This document shows, piece after piece, positions 8,849 to 17,002 of a DNA stretch of 64,000 nt. The translations under genes were made by a program, and so were the position numbers. Under the pieces are notes generated by a model, which saw nothing but the letters and a program-made list of their open reading frames with translations, had not been told where the DNA came from and made no database searches. The stretch's first letter is position 1; each line of letters opens with the position of its first letter. The DNA is from Paraliobacillus sp. PM-2 (GTDB lineage Bacteria > Bacillota > Bacilli > Bacillales > Amphibacillaceae), in the NCBI RefSeq assembly GCF_001368815.1, contig NZ_CTEI01000003.1:186001-250000 (forward strand), given 5' to 3'.

Positions 8849-10339
8849 ATGCACAAAATCGGAAAAGTCTTTTGGATTTCATTATTTATTTCTGCTATCT
8901 TTGTTTTATGGGGGGTAATAGCCCCAACTAATTTAGAATCTATTACTTCTACCGTTCAATCTTTCCTTACATCACAATTTGGTTGGTTTTATATCCTTTC
9001 TGTTGTTATCTTCTTAGTATTTTCTATTTATCTTATGTTTAGCCGATACGGGAGTATGCGTTTAGGACAAACAGGAGAGAAACCTGAATATAATAAAGTT
9101 ACATGGTTTGCTATGTTATTTAGTGCTGGCATGGGAATTGGAATTATATTTTGGGGCGCCGCAGAGCCTCTTGCTCATTTCGCATCCCCTCCTAATGCAC
9201 AACCTGAAACAATAGCAGCTGCTCAAAATGCTTTGAGGGCATCGGTTTTTCATTGGGGATTACAGACCTGGAGTATTTACACAGTAATCGCATTATCTAT
9301 CGCCTATTTTAAATTCAGGAGAGGCGCACCAGGACTTATCAGTTCCACATTTCAACCCCTAATAGGAAATCGGGCAAACGGTTGGATTGGCAACATAATT
9401 GATATTATAGCGGTATTTGCAACCATTTTTGGAGTTGCAACCTCTCTTGGTTTGGGAGCTTCTCAAATTAGTGGAGGAATATCTTATGTAACAGATATTA
9501 AAAACAACTTTAGTACACAACTAATTATTATTGCTATTGTAACCATTTTATTTATGTTATCTGCTTGGACAGGCTTAAGTAAAGGGATTAAATATCTAAG
9601 TAATACAAATATCGCTTTAGCAGTTTTACTCCTTGTTTTAACGATTGTACTAGGACCAACTGTATTTATATTTGAAACCTTTGTATCTACTATTGGAAAC
9701 TATATTAATTCACTACCATCACTTAGTTTTCAAATGGCATCATTTAATGAAGAACACAATAATTGGATTCAAGACTGGACTGTCTTTTATTGGGCATGGT
9801 TTATTGCTTGGTCTCCGTTTGTAGGAACCTTTATTGCTCGTATTTCAAAAGGGAGAACAATACGTGAATTTATCTTTGGCGTACTTTTTATTCCAACTAT
9901 TTTTTGTGCATTATGGTTTGTTGTTTTTGGTGGATCTAGTTTATTTCAAGAGTTAAATGGTATTAATACAGGTTTGACGGATCTAGCTAAAGAGGAAACT
10001 TTATTTGGTTTATTTGAATCATTTCCCTACGGCTCATTATTAACCATTGTTGCAATATTGTTGATTAGCACCTTTTTCATTACTTCTGCTGATTCTGCAA
10101 CTTTTGTTCTAGGCATGCAAACAACAAATGGTAGCTTAAATCCACCAAACAAGATAAAAATGATTTGGGGAGTTATTCAAGCAGCAACAGCTTCTGTGTT
10201 GCTTACTTCCGGCGGACTGGGGGCATTGCAAACAGCCTCTATTGTCTCGGCCTTTCCTTTCGCTTTTATACTACTAATTATGATTGTATCTCTTTTTAAA
10301 GCCTTAAAAGAAGATTACCAAGCACAATCAAATATTTGA
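8849..10339 (+). CDS. BCCT-family glycine betaine/choline/carnitine transporter (OpuD-like)
   Basis: A 496-residue, 12-helix membrane protein of the betaine-choline-carnitine family. Helix 3 has GMGIGI, matching the glycine-rich Na+/betaine motif of BetP-like symporters. The family signature around helix 8 is present as WTVFYWAWFIAWSPFVG. The start at 8849 has GAGGG 8 bp upstream; the earlier ATG at 8828 does not. The likely role is sodium-driven uptake of glycine betaine under salt stress, typical of halotolerant Bacillaceae. Substrate is inferred, not proved. It stands alone. Confidence 0.9.
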   Translation: MHKIGKVFWISLFISAIFVLWGVIAPTNLESITSTVQSFLTSQFGWFYILSVVIFLVFSIYLMFSRYGSMRLGQTGEKPEYNKVTWFAMLFSAGMGIGIIFWGAAEPLAHFASPPNAQPETIAAAQNALRASVFHWGLQTWSIYTVIALSIAYFKFRRGAPGLISSTFQPLIGNRANGWIGNIIDIIAVFATIFGVATSLGLGASQISGGISYVTDIKNNFSTQLIIIAIVTILFMLSAWTGLSKGIKYLSNTNIALAVLLLVLTIVLGPTVFIFETFVSTIGNYINSLPSLSFQMASFNEEHNNWIQDWTVFYWAWFIAWSPFVGTFIARISKGRTIREFIFGVLFIPTIFCALWFVVFGGSSLFQELNGINTGLTDLAKEETLFGLFESFPYGSLLTIVAILLISTFFITSADSATFVLGMQTTNGSLNPPNKIKMIWGVIQAATASVLLTSGGLGALQTASIVSAFPFAFILLIMIVSLFKALKEDYQAQSNI

Positions 10340-10470
10340 AGTAATAAATAAAATTTCAAAATAGATTGATGGCTTCATAAGGTCATTAACATGCAACAGC
10401 GTTTATATATTTAATAATATGTTATTCTATTTTCCTAGTGATTCTTCTCCCCACTATGGAACTGTGTTAG

Positions 10471-10587
10471 GGACAAGAATTACCGGAAACCAGTATGGAT
10501 TTCTATAACTATATGTTAGTAGGTCTACTAATCCTTATGGTTGGTGTACTCCTGTTCAAACGTAGAGAACTTACTAAAAATCAGTAA
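10471..10587 (+). pseudogene. Relic of an LPXTG cell-wall-anchored protein (C-terminal sorting signal only)
   Basis: After an in-frame TAG, the frame reads GQELPETS, then a hydrophobic stretch (YMLVGLLILMVGVLLF), then KRRELTKNQ and a stop. This is a complete sortase sorting signal (LPETS motif, membrane anchor, positive tail). No gene body is attached: upstream frames are closed and not recognisable. It is followed by a proper terminator. It is read as the leftover 3' end of a deleted surface protein, since the motif has Ser instead of Gly and no start codon. Confidence 0.7.
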
Positions 10588-10603
10588 ATATTAGAATTAA
10601 AAG

Positions 10604-10633
10604 CTCCCACCTCTGTTGTAGGTGGGAGTTTTC
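10604..10633 (+). terminator. Terminator after LPXTG relic
   Basis: CTCCCACCT...AGGTGGGAG with a 7-nt loop and TTTTCTT on the plus strand. It probably served the lost surface-protein gene. Confidence 0.85.
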
Positions 10634-10650
10634 TTCATTCAGAAAATAAT

Positions 10651-10710
10651 TTGACACACATATTAGTTGTTGGTAATATGATATCAAAACACATTACCAA
10701 TGACTAATAT
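10651..10710 (+). promoter_or_regulatory. SigA promoter with overlapping inverted-repeat operator (metal repressor)
   Basis: TTGACA (10651-10656) and TAATAT (10674-10679) are 17 bp apart. An inverted repeat with 18-bp arms (10660-10677 and 10693-10710, 16 of 18 positions paired, 15-bp spacer) covers the spacer and -10 box. This is where an ArsR-family repressor would block transcription of its own operon. Confidence 0.75.
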
Positions 10711-10725
10711 GAGGGGGTTACCCGT

Positions 10726-11046
10726 TTGGTAAAAATCGATATGGAAACTAAGATGAAATTTCTACATGGTTTTTCACATAAAACAAGAATTCAAATACTT
10801 GAAAGTATAAAGGAAGAAGAAAAAACTGTTTCTCAAATTGTTGATGATCTAAATGGAAATCAATCAAACATCTCCCAACATCTAGCCTGTTTAAAAGGCT
10901 GCGGGCTTATTGTTAGAAAGCAAAATGGAAAATATGTATATTATCGTGTGCGTAATCAACTCGTACGTGATTTGCTCACCATGTTTGATGTGGTACTTGA
11001 AGATGTTCAAAACGATATTGCTTGTTGTGAGAATCATATAGATTAA
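10726..11046 (+). CDS. ArsR-family metal-responsive repressor (CmtR-like)
   Basis: 106 residues with a winged helix-turn-helix (TVSQIVDDL...QSNISQHLACLKGCGLI). Translation starts at TTG (10726), 8 bp after GAGGGGG; the ATG at 10741 is too far from that site. Cys55 and Cys59 (C-x3-C) lie in the recognition helix and Cys100-Cys101 near the C-terminus. This matches the CmtR-type Cd(II)/Pb(II) sensor layout rather than CadC, which uses an N-terminal Cys pair. The gene precedes a CadA-type ATPase by 13 bp and should repress it from the operator upstream. Confidence 0.85.
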   Translation: MVKIDMETKMKFLHGFSHKTRIQILESIKEEEKTVSQIVDDLNGNQSNISQHLACLKGCGLIVRKQNGKYVYYRVRNQLVRDLLTMFDVVLEDVQNDIACCENHID

Positions 11047-11059
11047 GGCGGTGAAACGA

Positions 11060-13291
11060 ATGGGTGATAAATGTTGTGGTGCTAATGAAGAGTCATTAAC
11101 TACTAACGATAAAAATAGCTCTTGCCATAGAAAAACTGAAAACATAACGATAAATGCTGAAACACTAGCCGCTAAACCAACGCCTACTAAAGGTAAGAAA
11201 ATGGAATATCTAGTACATGGAATGGACTGTAGTAACTGTGCTAAAAGTATCGAGAATCATTTGAATACCCTTCCTACTATTCATTCCGTTACGGTAAATT
11301 TTTCGACAGGCAAAATGAAGGTGGAACATGAAAATAGTGTTGATGATATTATTTCTGAAGTAGCCAAACTTGGTTATAAAGCCTCACTAGTAACAAAGAC
11401 AAACAAGAATCATCCTACAGAAACACCTAAAAACAAAGAAGGATATGGTTTAATTACCTTCACTGGTATCTTAATTGCTTACGGTTTTATCGGTTCATAC
11501 AATGATTTATCTACTGTAGTTATTACTATGTTTTATGCTATTGCTATGGTTATCAATGGTTATAAACCACTAAGAAGTGCTTATTATGCAATAAAAAGTC
11601 GTTCCTTAGACATGAATGTACTAATGTCAGCCGCAGCAATTGGTGCTGCATTGATCGGAGAATGGTTTGAAGGGGCGACAGTCGTATGGTTATTTGCATT
11701 AGGTAATGCCTTGCAAAATCGTTCCATTGAACAGACAAGAACTTCCATCCGCAATTTAATGAACCTAGCACCTTCAGAGGCATGGGTAAAAGTAGAATCG
11801 GAACTTGTTAAAAAGCCAGTTGATGATATTTCAGTCGGACAACTGGTAGTGATTAAACCAGGTGATCGAATTCCATTAGATGGTGAGATCGTACAAGGCG
11901 AAACGAGTGTTAATCAAGCCCCTATTACCGGAGAATCCATTCCTGTTGATAAATTAATAGGTGATACGGTATATGCAGGAACAATTAATGAAAGTGGATC
12001 CATTGAAATAAAAGTTACTAAGTTAGTAGAGGACACAAGCCTATCAAAAATCATTCACTTAGTTGAGGAAGCTCAAGAGCAAAGAGCCCCAACGCAAGCA
12101 TTTATTGATAAGTTTGCTAGTATTTATACGCCAATTGTTTTCGTACTTGCATTAGCGACCATTGTGATACCACCTGTACTTGGCTTTGGATCTTGGGATA
12201 ATTGGATTTACAAAGGACTTGCATTACTAGTCGTTGCCTGCCCTTGTGCCTTAGTTATATCCACTCCTGTAGCCATTGTTTCAGCAATAGGTAATGCTGC
12301 AAAAAATGGTGCCTTAATCAAAGGTGGAACATTCCTTGAGAAAGCAGGAACGATTGATGCAGTAGCATTTGATAAAACAGGAACGCTAACAGAAGGAAAA
12401 CCAAAAGTCGACAAAATTGAGTCCCTAACTACCTCGGAAGAAGACTTGGTTTCCTTGGCATTAACACTAGAAATACACTCCACACATCCAATTGCAAAAA
12501 CCATTGTTTCATATGCAAAAGAGCATGGCATTCAGAGTAAAGATGGAACATTATTTAAGAATATTGTTGGTAAAGGCGTACAAGCGACAATCGATGAGCA
12601 AGTTTATTATGCTGGAAATGTAAAATTGTTTGAAGAAATGAATGTACTTTCAGATCATCTCAAGAAAAAAATAAACAACATACAGAACCAAGGTAAAACA
12701 GTAGTAATCATAGGGACAAAAAATGAAGTAATGGGTATCATCTCTGTAGCAGATTCCATTCGATCGACTACTTTAACAGCATTAAAACGATTAAAACAAG
12801 TTGGAATCAAGCAATTAGTTATGCTAACCGGCGATAACGAAGGCACAGCTAAGACGATTTCAAACGAAACAACTGTTAATCGCTATTTTGCAGAATTATT
12901 ACCAGAAGATAAAGTAGATGCCATTAAAAAACTACAGCAAGAGGGCCACAAGGTTGCTATGGTTGGTGATGGCATTAATGATGCACCAGCACTTGCTACT
13001 GCCGACCTAGGAATTGCCATGGGAGGAGCGGGGACAGATACTGCGATGGAAACTGCTGATATTATCTTAATGGCAGATAATCTAGAACAATTACCACATA
13101 CCGTTAAACTAAGTAGAAAAGCATTAACGATTATTAAACAAAATATTTGGTTCTCTATTCTTATTAAATTAATCGCACTAGTATTTATATTCCCAGGCTG
13201 GCTGACGCTTTGGATGGCTGTATTAAGTGATACTGGTGCAGCGTTGCTAGTTATTTTAAACGCATTAAGGTTATTAAAATTCAAGCCATAA
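11060..13291 (+). CDS. cadA: Heavy-metal-translocating P1B-type ATPase (CadA-like, Cd/Zn/Pb export)
   Basis: 743 residues from the ATG at 11060, which follows the near-perfect ribosome site AAGGCGGTGA; an upstream GTG (11051) is inside that site. The N-terminus has scattered Cys/His, then one HMA domain with GMDCSNC. Later come the CPC motif (VVACPCALVISTP), phosphorylation motif DKTGT, HP motif in STHPIAK, and GDGINDAPALA. The last helix segment ends LSDTGAALLVILNALRL, of the Cd/Zn/Pb export subgroup. It exports divalent soft metals across the membrane under the CmtR-like repressor. Exact metal is inferred. Confidence 0.88.
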   Translation: MGDKCCGANEESLTTNDKNSSCHRKTENITINAETLAAKPTPTKGKKMEYLVHGMDCSNCAKSIENHLNTLPTIHSVTVNFSTGKMKVEHENSVDDIISEVAKLGYKASLVTKTNKNHPTETPKNKEGYGLITFTGILIAYGFIGSYNDLSTVVITMFYAIAMVINGYKPLRSAYYAIKSRSLDMNVLMSAAAIGAALIGEWFEGATVVWLFALGNALQNRSIEQTRTSIRNLMNLAPSEAWVKVESELVKKPVDDISVGQLVVIKPGDRIPLDGEIVQGETSVNQAPITGESIPVDKLIGDTVYAGTINESGSIEIKVTKLVEDTSLSKIIHLVEEAQEQRAPTQAFIDKFASIYTPIVFVLALATIVIPPVLGFGSWDNWIYKGLALLVVACPCALVISTPVAIVSAIGNAAKNGALIKGGTFLEKAGTIDAVAFDKTGTLTEGKPKVDKIESLTTSEEDLVSLALTLEIHSTHPIAKTIVSYAKEHGIQSKDGTLFKNIVGKGVQATIDEQVYYAGNVKLFEEMNVLSDHLKKKINNIQNQGKTVVIIGTKNEVMGIISVADSIRSTTLTALKRLKQVGIKQLVMLTGDNEGTAKTISNETTVNRYFAELLPEDKVDAIKKLQQEGHKVAMVGDGINDAPALATADLGIAMGGAGTDTAMETADIILMADNLEQLPHTVKLSRKALTIIKQNIWFSILIKLIALVFIFPGWLTLWMAVLSDTGAALLVILNALRLLKFKP

Positions 13292-13296
13292 TGAAA

Positions 13297-13325
13297 AGAG
13301 GCTAACAATAGTTAGCCTCTTAATT
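13297..13325 (+). terminator. Terminator of the metal-export operon
   Basis: GAGGCTAAC-aata-GTTAGCCTC followed by TTAATTATT, starting 6 bp after the ATPase stop. Confidence 0.8.
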
Positions 13326-13408
13326 ATTAATGACCTACACCAAATTTCCTGATAGCTGAAAATTAGACATTTCACAATTTTCACTTCAATCACTTCAATC
13401 TAAGACCA

Positions 13409-14497
13409 TTATCGTTTCTTTTTATTTTGTTCTTTAATGAATTTTTTGGCATTTTTCATGCCACCCACAGCACTAAACATTTCGTTTGCTTTTTCTTTTT
13501 CAATCATTTTAGCATTCATGCCTTCATACTTTGTTTCTTTTTTCAACTTCCAGTAGCTTTCTAGCCGTTCATGTGATAATTCTCCATCTTTAATGGCTTG
13601 TTGGACTGCACAACTAGGCTCATTCTTATGCGTGCAATCATTAAACTTACATTGTTGAGCCAGTTCATCAATATCAGCAAAGGATTTTTTCAAATCAGCA
13701 TGAAAAATACCAAGCTCTCGCATACCAGGCGTGTCGATCACAACTCCAGAATCCGGAATCATAATGAGTTCCCGTCTTGTGGTCGTATGTTTACCCTTAT
13801 CATCATTTCTTAGCACGTTGGTTTCTAAAATATCCTGACCAAGCAAACAATTAATCAAGGTCGACTTCCCAACACCTGATGAACCTATTAAAGCGACTGT
13901 CTTCCCATTCGAAAGGTATTTTTTTAAGGATTGGTAGCTGTCATCAGACGTGCTTGTTGTAACAAGAATATCCACACCGATTGCAATGGAAGATACCTCA
14001 TTAACTTTTGCCTCGATATCCTCACATAAATCTGATTTTGTAAGAACAACAACAGGCATTGCACCACTATCCCAAGCAATAGAAATATAACGTTCTAATC
14101 TTCGAAGGTTAAAGTCATTATTTAACGACATACAAATAAAGACAGTGTCAATATTTGTGGCAACTACCTGTATGTCTCCCTTTGTTCCTGCCGCTTTCCT
14201 TGCAAAAGTGCTATTACGCGGCAATATATGATGAATAATTCCATTGCCTTGTGAATCATTTATTCTATCCATCATAACGAAATCTCCCACAGCGGGATAG
14301 TCAGAAGGATCTTTTACACTATAATGAAACTTCCCTGATATCTCAGCAGCCATTTCACCATTTTCCGTAATCACCTTATAGACATTTTTATATTGCGATG
14401 ACACACGGCCAATATAAAGGTTGTTATGTTTATTAGACTCCTCGATAAATGCTTCAGTAAGTCCTAAGTTTTTCATGTTAATTGTATTCAATTTCAT
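13409..14497 (-). CDS. Ribosome small-subunit GTPase, RsgA paralogue
   Basis: 362 residues: an OB-fold N-terminal domain, a circularly permuted GTPase domain and a C-terminal zinc-binding region. Visible motifs are TKSD (G4), GSSGVGKSTL (G1), the TTTRRE switch and DTPGMREL (G3). The zinc ligands lie in the CKFNDCTH...C cluster. RsgA GTPases test and mature the 30S subunit. This copy is beside an ABC-F ribosome-protection gene rather than the usual prkC/rpe position, so it is likely a second, accessory copy. AGGAGG is only 2-3 bp before the ATG, so initiation may be at TTG codon 3 or ATG codon 8. A peptide-coding hairpin leader lies upstream. Confidence 0.85.
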   Translation of the reverse strand: MKLNTINMKNLGLTEAFIEESNKHNNLYIGRVSSQYKNVYKVITENGEMAAEISGKFHYSVKDPSDYPAVGDFVMMDRINDSQGNGIIHHILPRNSTFARKAAGTKGDIQVVATNIDTVFICMSLNNDFNLRRLERYISIAWDSGAMPVVVLTKSDLCEDIEAKVNEVSSIAIGVDILVTTSTSDDSYQSLKKYLSNGKTVALIGSSGVGKSTLINCLLGQDILETNVLRNDDKGKHTTTRRELIMIPDSGVVIDTPGMRELGIFHADLKKSFADIDELAQQCKFNDCTHKNEPSCAVQQAIKDGELSHERLESYWKLKKETKYEGMNAKMIEKEKANEMFSAVGGMKNAKKFIKEQNKKKR

Positions 14498-14518
14498 TTC
14501 CTCCTAAAGTTTAGATAA

Positions 14519-14601
14519 TAAACGTTTGGGAGGTTAGATGCAGACTATTTTGTGCATACCTCCCCGTTTATTACAATCTCAGCATTTCGTTTGTTATACA
14601 T
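14519..14601 (-). promoter_or_regulatory. Leader with 18-codon ORF and competing hairpins before the RsgA paralogue
   Basis: AAGGAG precedes a short ORF (14601 to 14545) encoding MYNKRNAEIVINGEVCTK. Its last codons lie in the 5' arm of a long hairpin (GGGGAGG...TGCA with TGCA...CCTCCC and flanking AAACG/CGTTT). The CCTCC of the 3' arm could instead pair with the AGGAGG ribosome site of the gene at 14500-14505. This has the layout of a translation-attenuation leader. It is inference from base pairing and no family match is claimed. Confidence 0.5.
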
Positions 14602-14655
14602 AAATACAACATCTCCTTTCCTTCCTTATACGTTTTACTATATCATAATGTTCAA

Positions 14656-16215
14656 TTATTCTAATTCCCTTTTTTGTTTAATAAGCCTTTGAAATTCTTG
14701 TTCTACTTCTTCAGATGGTTCCATACTTAAACGACTAAGCACTTCAGATATTTTCGTTTCAAGTACTAAATAATCATCATGATGTAAATGTTGTTCTTCT
14801 TGTAATTGGCTCTGTTTATACGCTTGATAGTTTCCTTCAAATACATGTATGGTCTGATTACGAACTTCTAATATTCGGGTTGCAATATTCTCGACAAATT
14901 GGCGATCATGAGAAACGAATATTACACTACCCTCGTATGCTTGGAGAAGTGCTTCTAATTCCTCCACAGCTTCTATATCTAAAAAGTTCGTCGGTTCATC
15001 TAGAATCAACGTATTAATATCGCTTACAAATAGTTTTGCGAGTGCGACTTTCACCTTTTCTCCACCACTTAAAACACCTACACATTTATAAACATCCTCG
15101 TTAAAGAAATGCATTCTTGCCAGTACTGTCCTAATCAATGTCTCACTTTGCTTTGACGAAGACTGGACATTTTCCAAAATCGATTTTTCATCTGCTAAGA
15201 TATTCAGATTCTGACTAAAATAGCCTATCTTTACTGATGGAGAAACGGTAATACTAGGTTCTTGATTTATAATCTTTCTAATTAGTGATGTTTTACCGCT
15301 TCCGTTCGGGCCAATGATTGCTAATTTATCGCCACCTTGCACATGGAAGCTTGTTTTGTTCCATAGAAGACGTTTGTTCACTCTACCTGATACATCCTCT
15401 GCACGAATGATTATTCGATTTTTGAACGTTGCTTCATTTGGCACATCCATCTTAAGTGACGGAAGTTCTTTCACTTTTTCAACCTTTTCGAGTTTCTCTA
15501 ATCTTGTTTCAATCGATGCGGCTGTCTTTTGTAATTTCTTTTGTTTGATTGCAAAATATGGTTTTGTCATTTTCGACTCCGACTTACTCACTTTTTTTGG
15601 CGTTTTAGTCGCTTTTTGCGCTTTCTTTTCTTTTAATTTCATCGCTTCTTCCAGCTGCTTCTTTTCCCTTTCATACTTTTCATAAGCCAGCTGCCTTTGT
15701 CGCTTCTCTATTTCCTTTTGATTAACATAATTACTGTAATTCCCTTTATATTCAGCTAACTTTCCCTCTTCTATTTCCCAAATTGTTGAACAAAGTGCAT
15801 CTAAAAATGCTCTGTCATGCGAAACAATGACACATGCGCCTTGCCATCCTTTCAATTTCTTTTCTAACCATTCAATGTGATCTGTATCAAGGTTTGTCGT
15901 CGGTTCATCTACAAGTAATAGTTCCGCATTTCTAGAAAGCATTTGTTGAATATACTCTTGCGTGACTTCTCCACCACTTTTAGTCGTACCTGTTGGTTTT
16001 AGTTGTGGCAATAGTTCACTTGAAGTATGCTCCCTGATTTTCATTTCTTCTGACGTAATCTTCCCACTTATGATTTGAAGTAACGTTGTCTTCCCACACC
16101 CATTGCGACCAACCAAGCCAATTCGATCATTATGATGAATTTGCAGGTGATTTATATCCAGTAATAACCGATCTCGAACATATTGCTTTATATCTTGCGC
16201 TTCGAATAAAAGCAT
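14656..16215 (-). CDS. ABC-F ribosome-protection ATPase (Vga/Vml/Lsa type)
   Basis: 519 residues from the ATG at 16215, behind AAAGGGGTTG. Two ABC domains lack any membrane part: Walker A GRNGCGKTTL and GPNGSGKTSL, signatures TKSGGEV and LSGGEKVKVALAKL, Walker B LLLVDEPTTNLD and TLILDEPTNFLD. The interdomain linker (about residues 170-275) is long, Lys/Glu-rich and helical, as in antibiotic-resistance ABC-F proteins that reach the peptidyl-transferase centre. The atypical first signature (KSGGE) is common in this subgroup. The gene follows an attenuator with uORF and terminator, which supports induction by a ribosome-targeting drug. The exact drug class cannot be read. Confidence 0.85.
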   Translation of the reverse strand: MLLFEAQDIKQYVRDRLLLDINHLQIHHNDRIGLVGRNGCGKTTLLQIISGKITSEEMKIREHTSSELLPQLKPTGTTKSGGEVTQEYIQQMLSRNAELLLVDEPTTNLDTDHIEWLEKKLKGWQGACVIVSHDRAFLDALCSTIWEIEEGKLAEYKGNYSNYVNQKEIEKRQRQLAYEKYEREKKQLEEAMKLKEKKAQKATKTPKKVSKSESKMTKPYFAIKQKKLQKTAASIETRLEKLEKVEKVKELPSLKMDVPNEATFKNRIIIRAEDVSGRVNKRLLWNKTSFHVQGGDKLAIIGPNGSGKTSLIRKIINQEPSITVSPSVKIGYFSQNLNILADEKSILENVQSSSKQSETLIRTVLARMHFFNEDVYKCVGVLSGGEKVKVALAKLFVSDINTLILDEPTNFLDIEAVEELEALLQAYEGSVIFVSHDRQFVENIATRILEVRNQTIHVFEGNYQAYKQSQLQEEQHLHHDDYLVLETKISEVLSRLSMEPSEEVEQEFQRLIKQKRELE

Positions 16216-16248
16216 CGAAACAACCCCTTTCTCCGAGTTTAAGGGAAA

Positions 16249-16399
16249 CAAAAAGCCCCCCATCTGCATTCAGAATAGGAGGCACTATAATATATAGGTG
16301 TACCCAAAAAGAGACTACTCCCTTGGGTCCAACTACAGAAAGCCAATCCTATCCTGAAAAACGACAATGAAAGGCACAATAAAATAAAACAGAGAACAT
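16249..16399 (-). promoter_or_regulatory. Transcription attenuator with uORF before the ABC-F gene
   Basis: On the minus strand: a 16-codon uORF (16399-16349, MFSVLFYCAFHCRFSG) with AAGG 10 nt upstream, a hairpin ACCCAA...TTGGGT (16302-16328), and a terminator GCCTCC...GGGGGC with TTTTT (16249-16284). The stretch TTCAGGATAGGA at 16358-16347, which holds the uORF stop, can pair over 12 nt (one G-U) with TCCTATTCTGAA at 16280-16269 inside the terminator. Antiterminator and terminator are therefore exclusive, and the ribosome position on the uORF would decide. Confidence 0.7.
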
Positions 16400-16481
16400 C
16401 TGCACATAGCCTTACATTGTTTGTTTTCGTAAATAGGATTAATACTTCATGTAATTGGTTCACCCTTCCATTTAAAGTTAC

Positions 16482-16516
16482 TTATAACAATACACTTAAC
16501 GATTAATGATTGTCAA
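16482..16516 (-). promoter_or_regulatory. Candidate SigA promoter for the ABC-F leader
   Basis: TTGACA (16516-16511) with TATTGT about 18 bp downstream on the minus strand, just after the end of the synthetase fragment and before the attenuator. Confidence 0.45.
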
Positions 16517-16541
16517 CTCTTCATTTAAATTGGATCATTAT

Positions 16542-16784
16542 TTAAACTCGCGCAAACAAATATGGTTCAATCTTTTCATCTCCGGAATACATGTCTTTTA
16601 TCTTAAGCTGTTTGTTTTTGATTTCATCTTCTCCAATAATGATTACGTTACGAATGTTTGCTTTATTTGCTTTTTCAAGTGCTTTTCCTAATTTTTTATT
16701 ACTCATCTCATATTCAACTTTATAACCTTTTTGTCTTAAATCATTTGCTACTAACAAGGATTCATATTGTCCTGCTGCTTGCAA
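16542..16784 (-). pseudogene. Fragment resembling the histidyl-tRNA-synthetase anticodon-binding domain
   Basis: An 80-residue frame with only a TTG at its start and no ribosome site. From residue ~9 it resembles the C-terminal anticodon-binding domain of class II His-type synthetases (LRQKGYKVEYEMSNKKLGKA, NVIIIGEDEI, LKIKDMYSG). The catalytic domain, about 320 residues, is missing. Immediately upstream lies the dus terminator, so it has no obvious promoter. It is probably the 3' relic of a second hisS-like gene, though a small free-standing domain cannot be ruled out. Confidence 0.6.
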
Positions 16785-16819
16785 TATGTTGTGGAAAGCA
16801 GCAACATGAATCCTCTCAA

Positions 16820-16862
16820 AAAGAAAAAGCCCTCCTTCAGACTGAATACATCCAAAGGAGGA
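16820..16862 (-). terminator. Terminator downstream of dus
   Basis: On the minus strand CCTCCTTT pairs with GAAGGAGG across a 16-nt loop, then GCTTTTTCTTTTT. It ends transcription arriving from the dus gene. Confidence 0.8.
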
Positions 16863-16884
16863 TTAAAAGTGGTAGATTTCTAAT

Positions 16885-16964
16885 GTGTTCGCCGGATTAT
16901 CGCTGTATTCGCCGAATTATCTGCGTGTTCGCCGGATTATCGCTGTATTCGCCGAATTCTAACA
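16885..16964. repeat. Four tandem 20-bp repeats
   Basis: Four 20-bp units in register: GTGTTCGCCGGATTATCGCT, GTATTCGCCGAATTATCTGC, the first again exactly, then a version of the second with a changed end. The array is a 40-bp unit repeated twice, each half sharing the core TTCGCCGRATTATC. It is richer in CG than its surroundings and lies between the dus stop and its terminator. No direct coding role. Confidence 0.85.
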
Positions 16965-17002
16965 TATATTTATAAAAATCATAACTTTTTTACATTGTTT
17001 AC

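Noticed and set aside
16239-16463. 74-codon frame before the ABC-F gene
   Set aside because: It crosses the attenuator hairpins and starts with an isolated GTG; the 16-codon uORF inside the leader fits better.
16885-16964. 20-bp repeats as a CRISPR array
   Set aside because: No spacers, no cas genes in the window, units directly adjacent.
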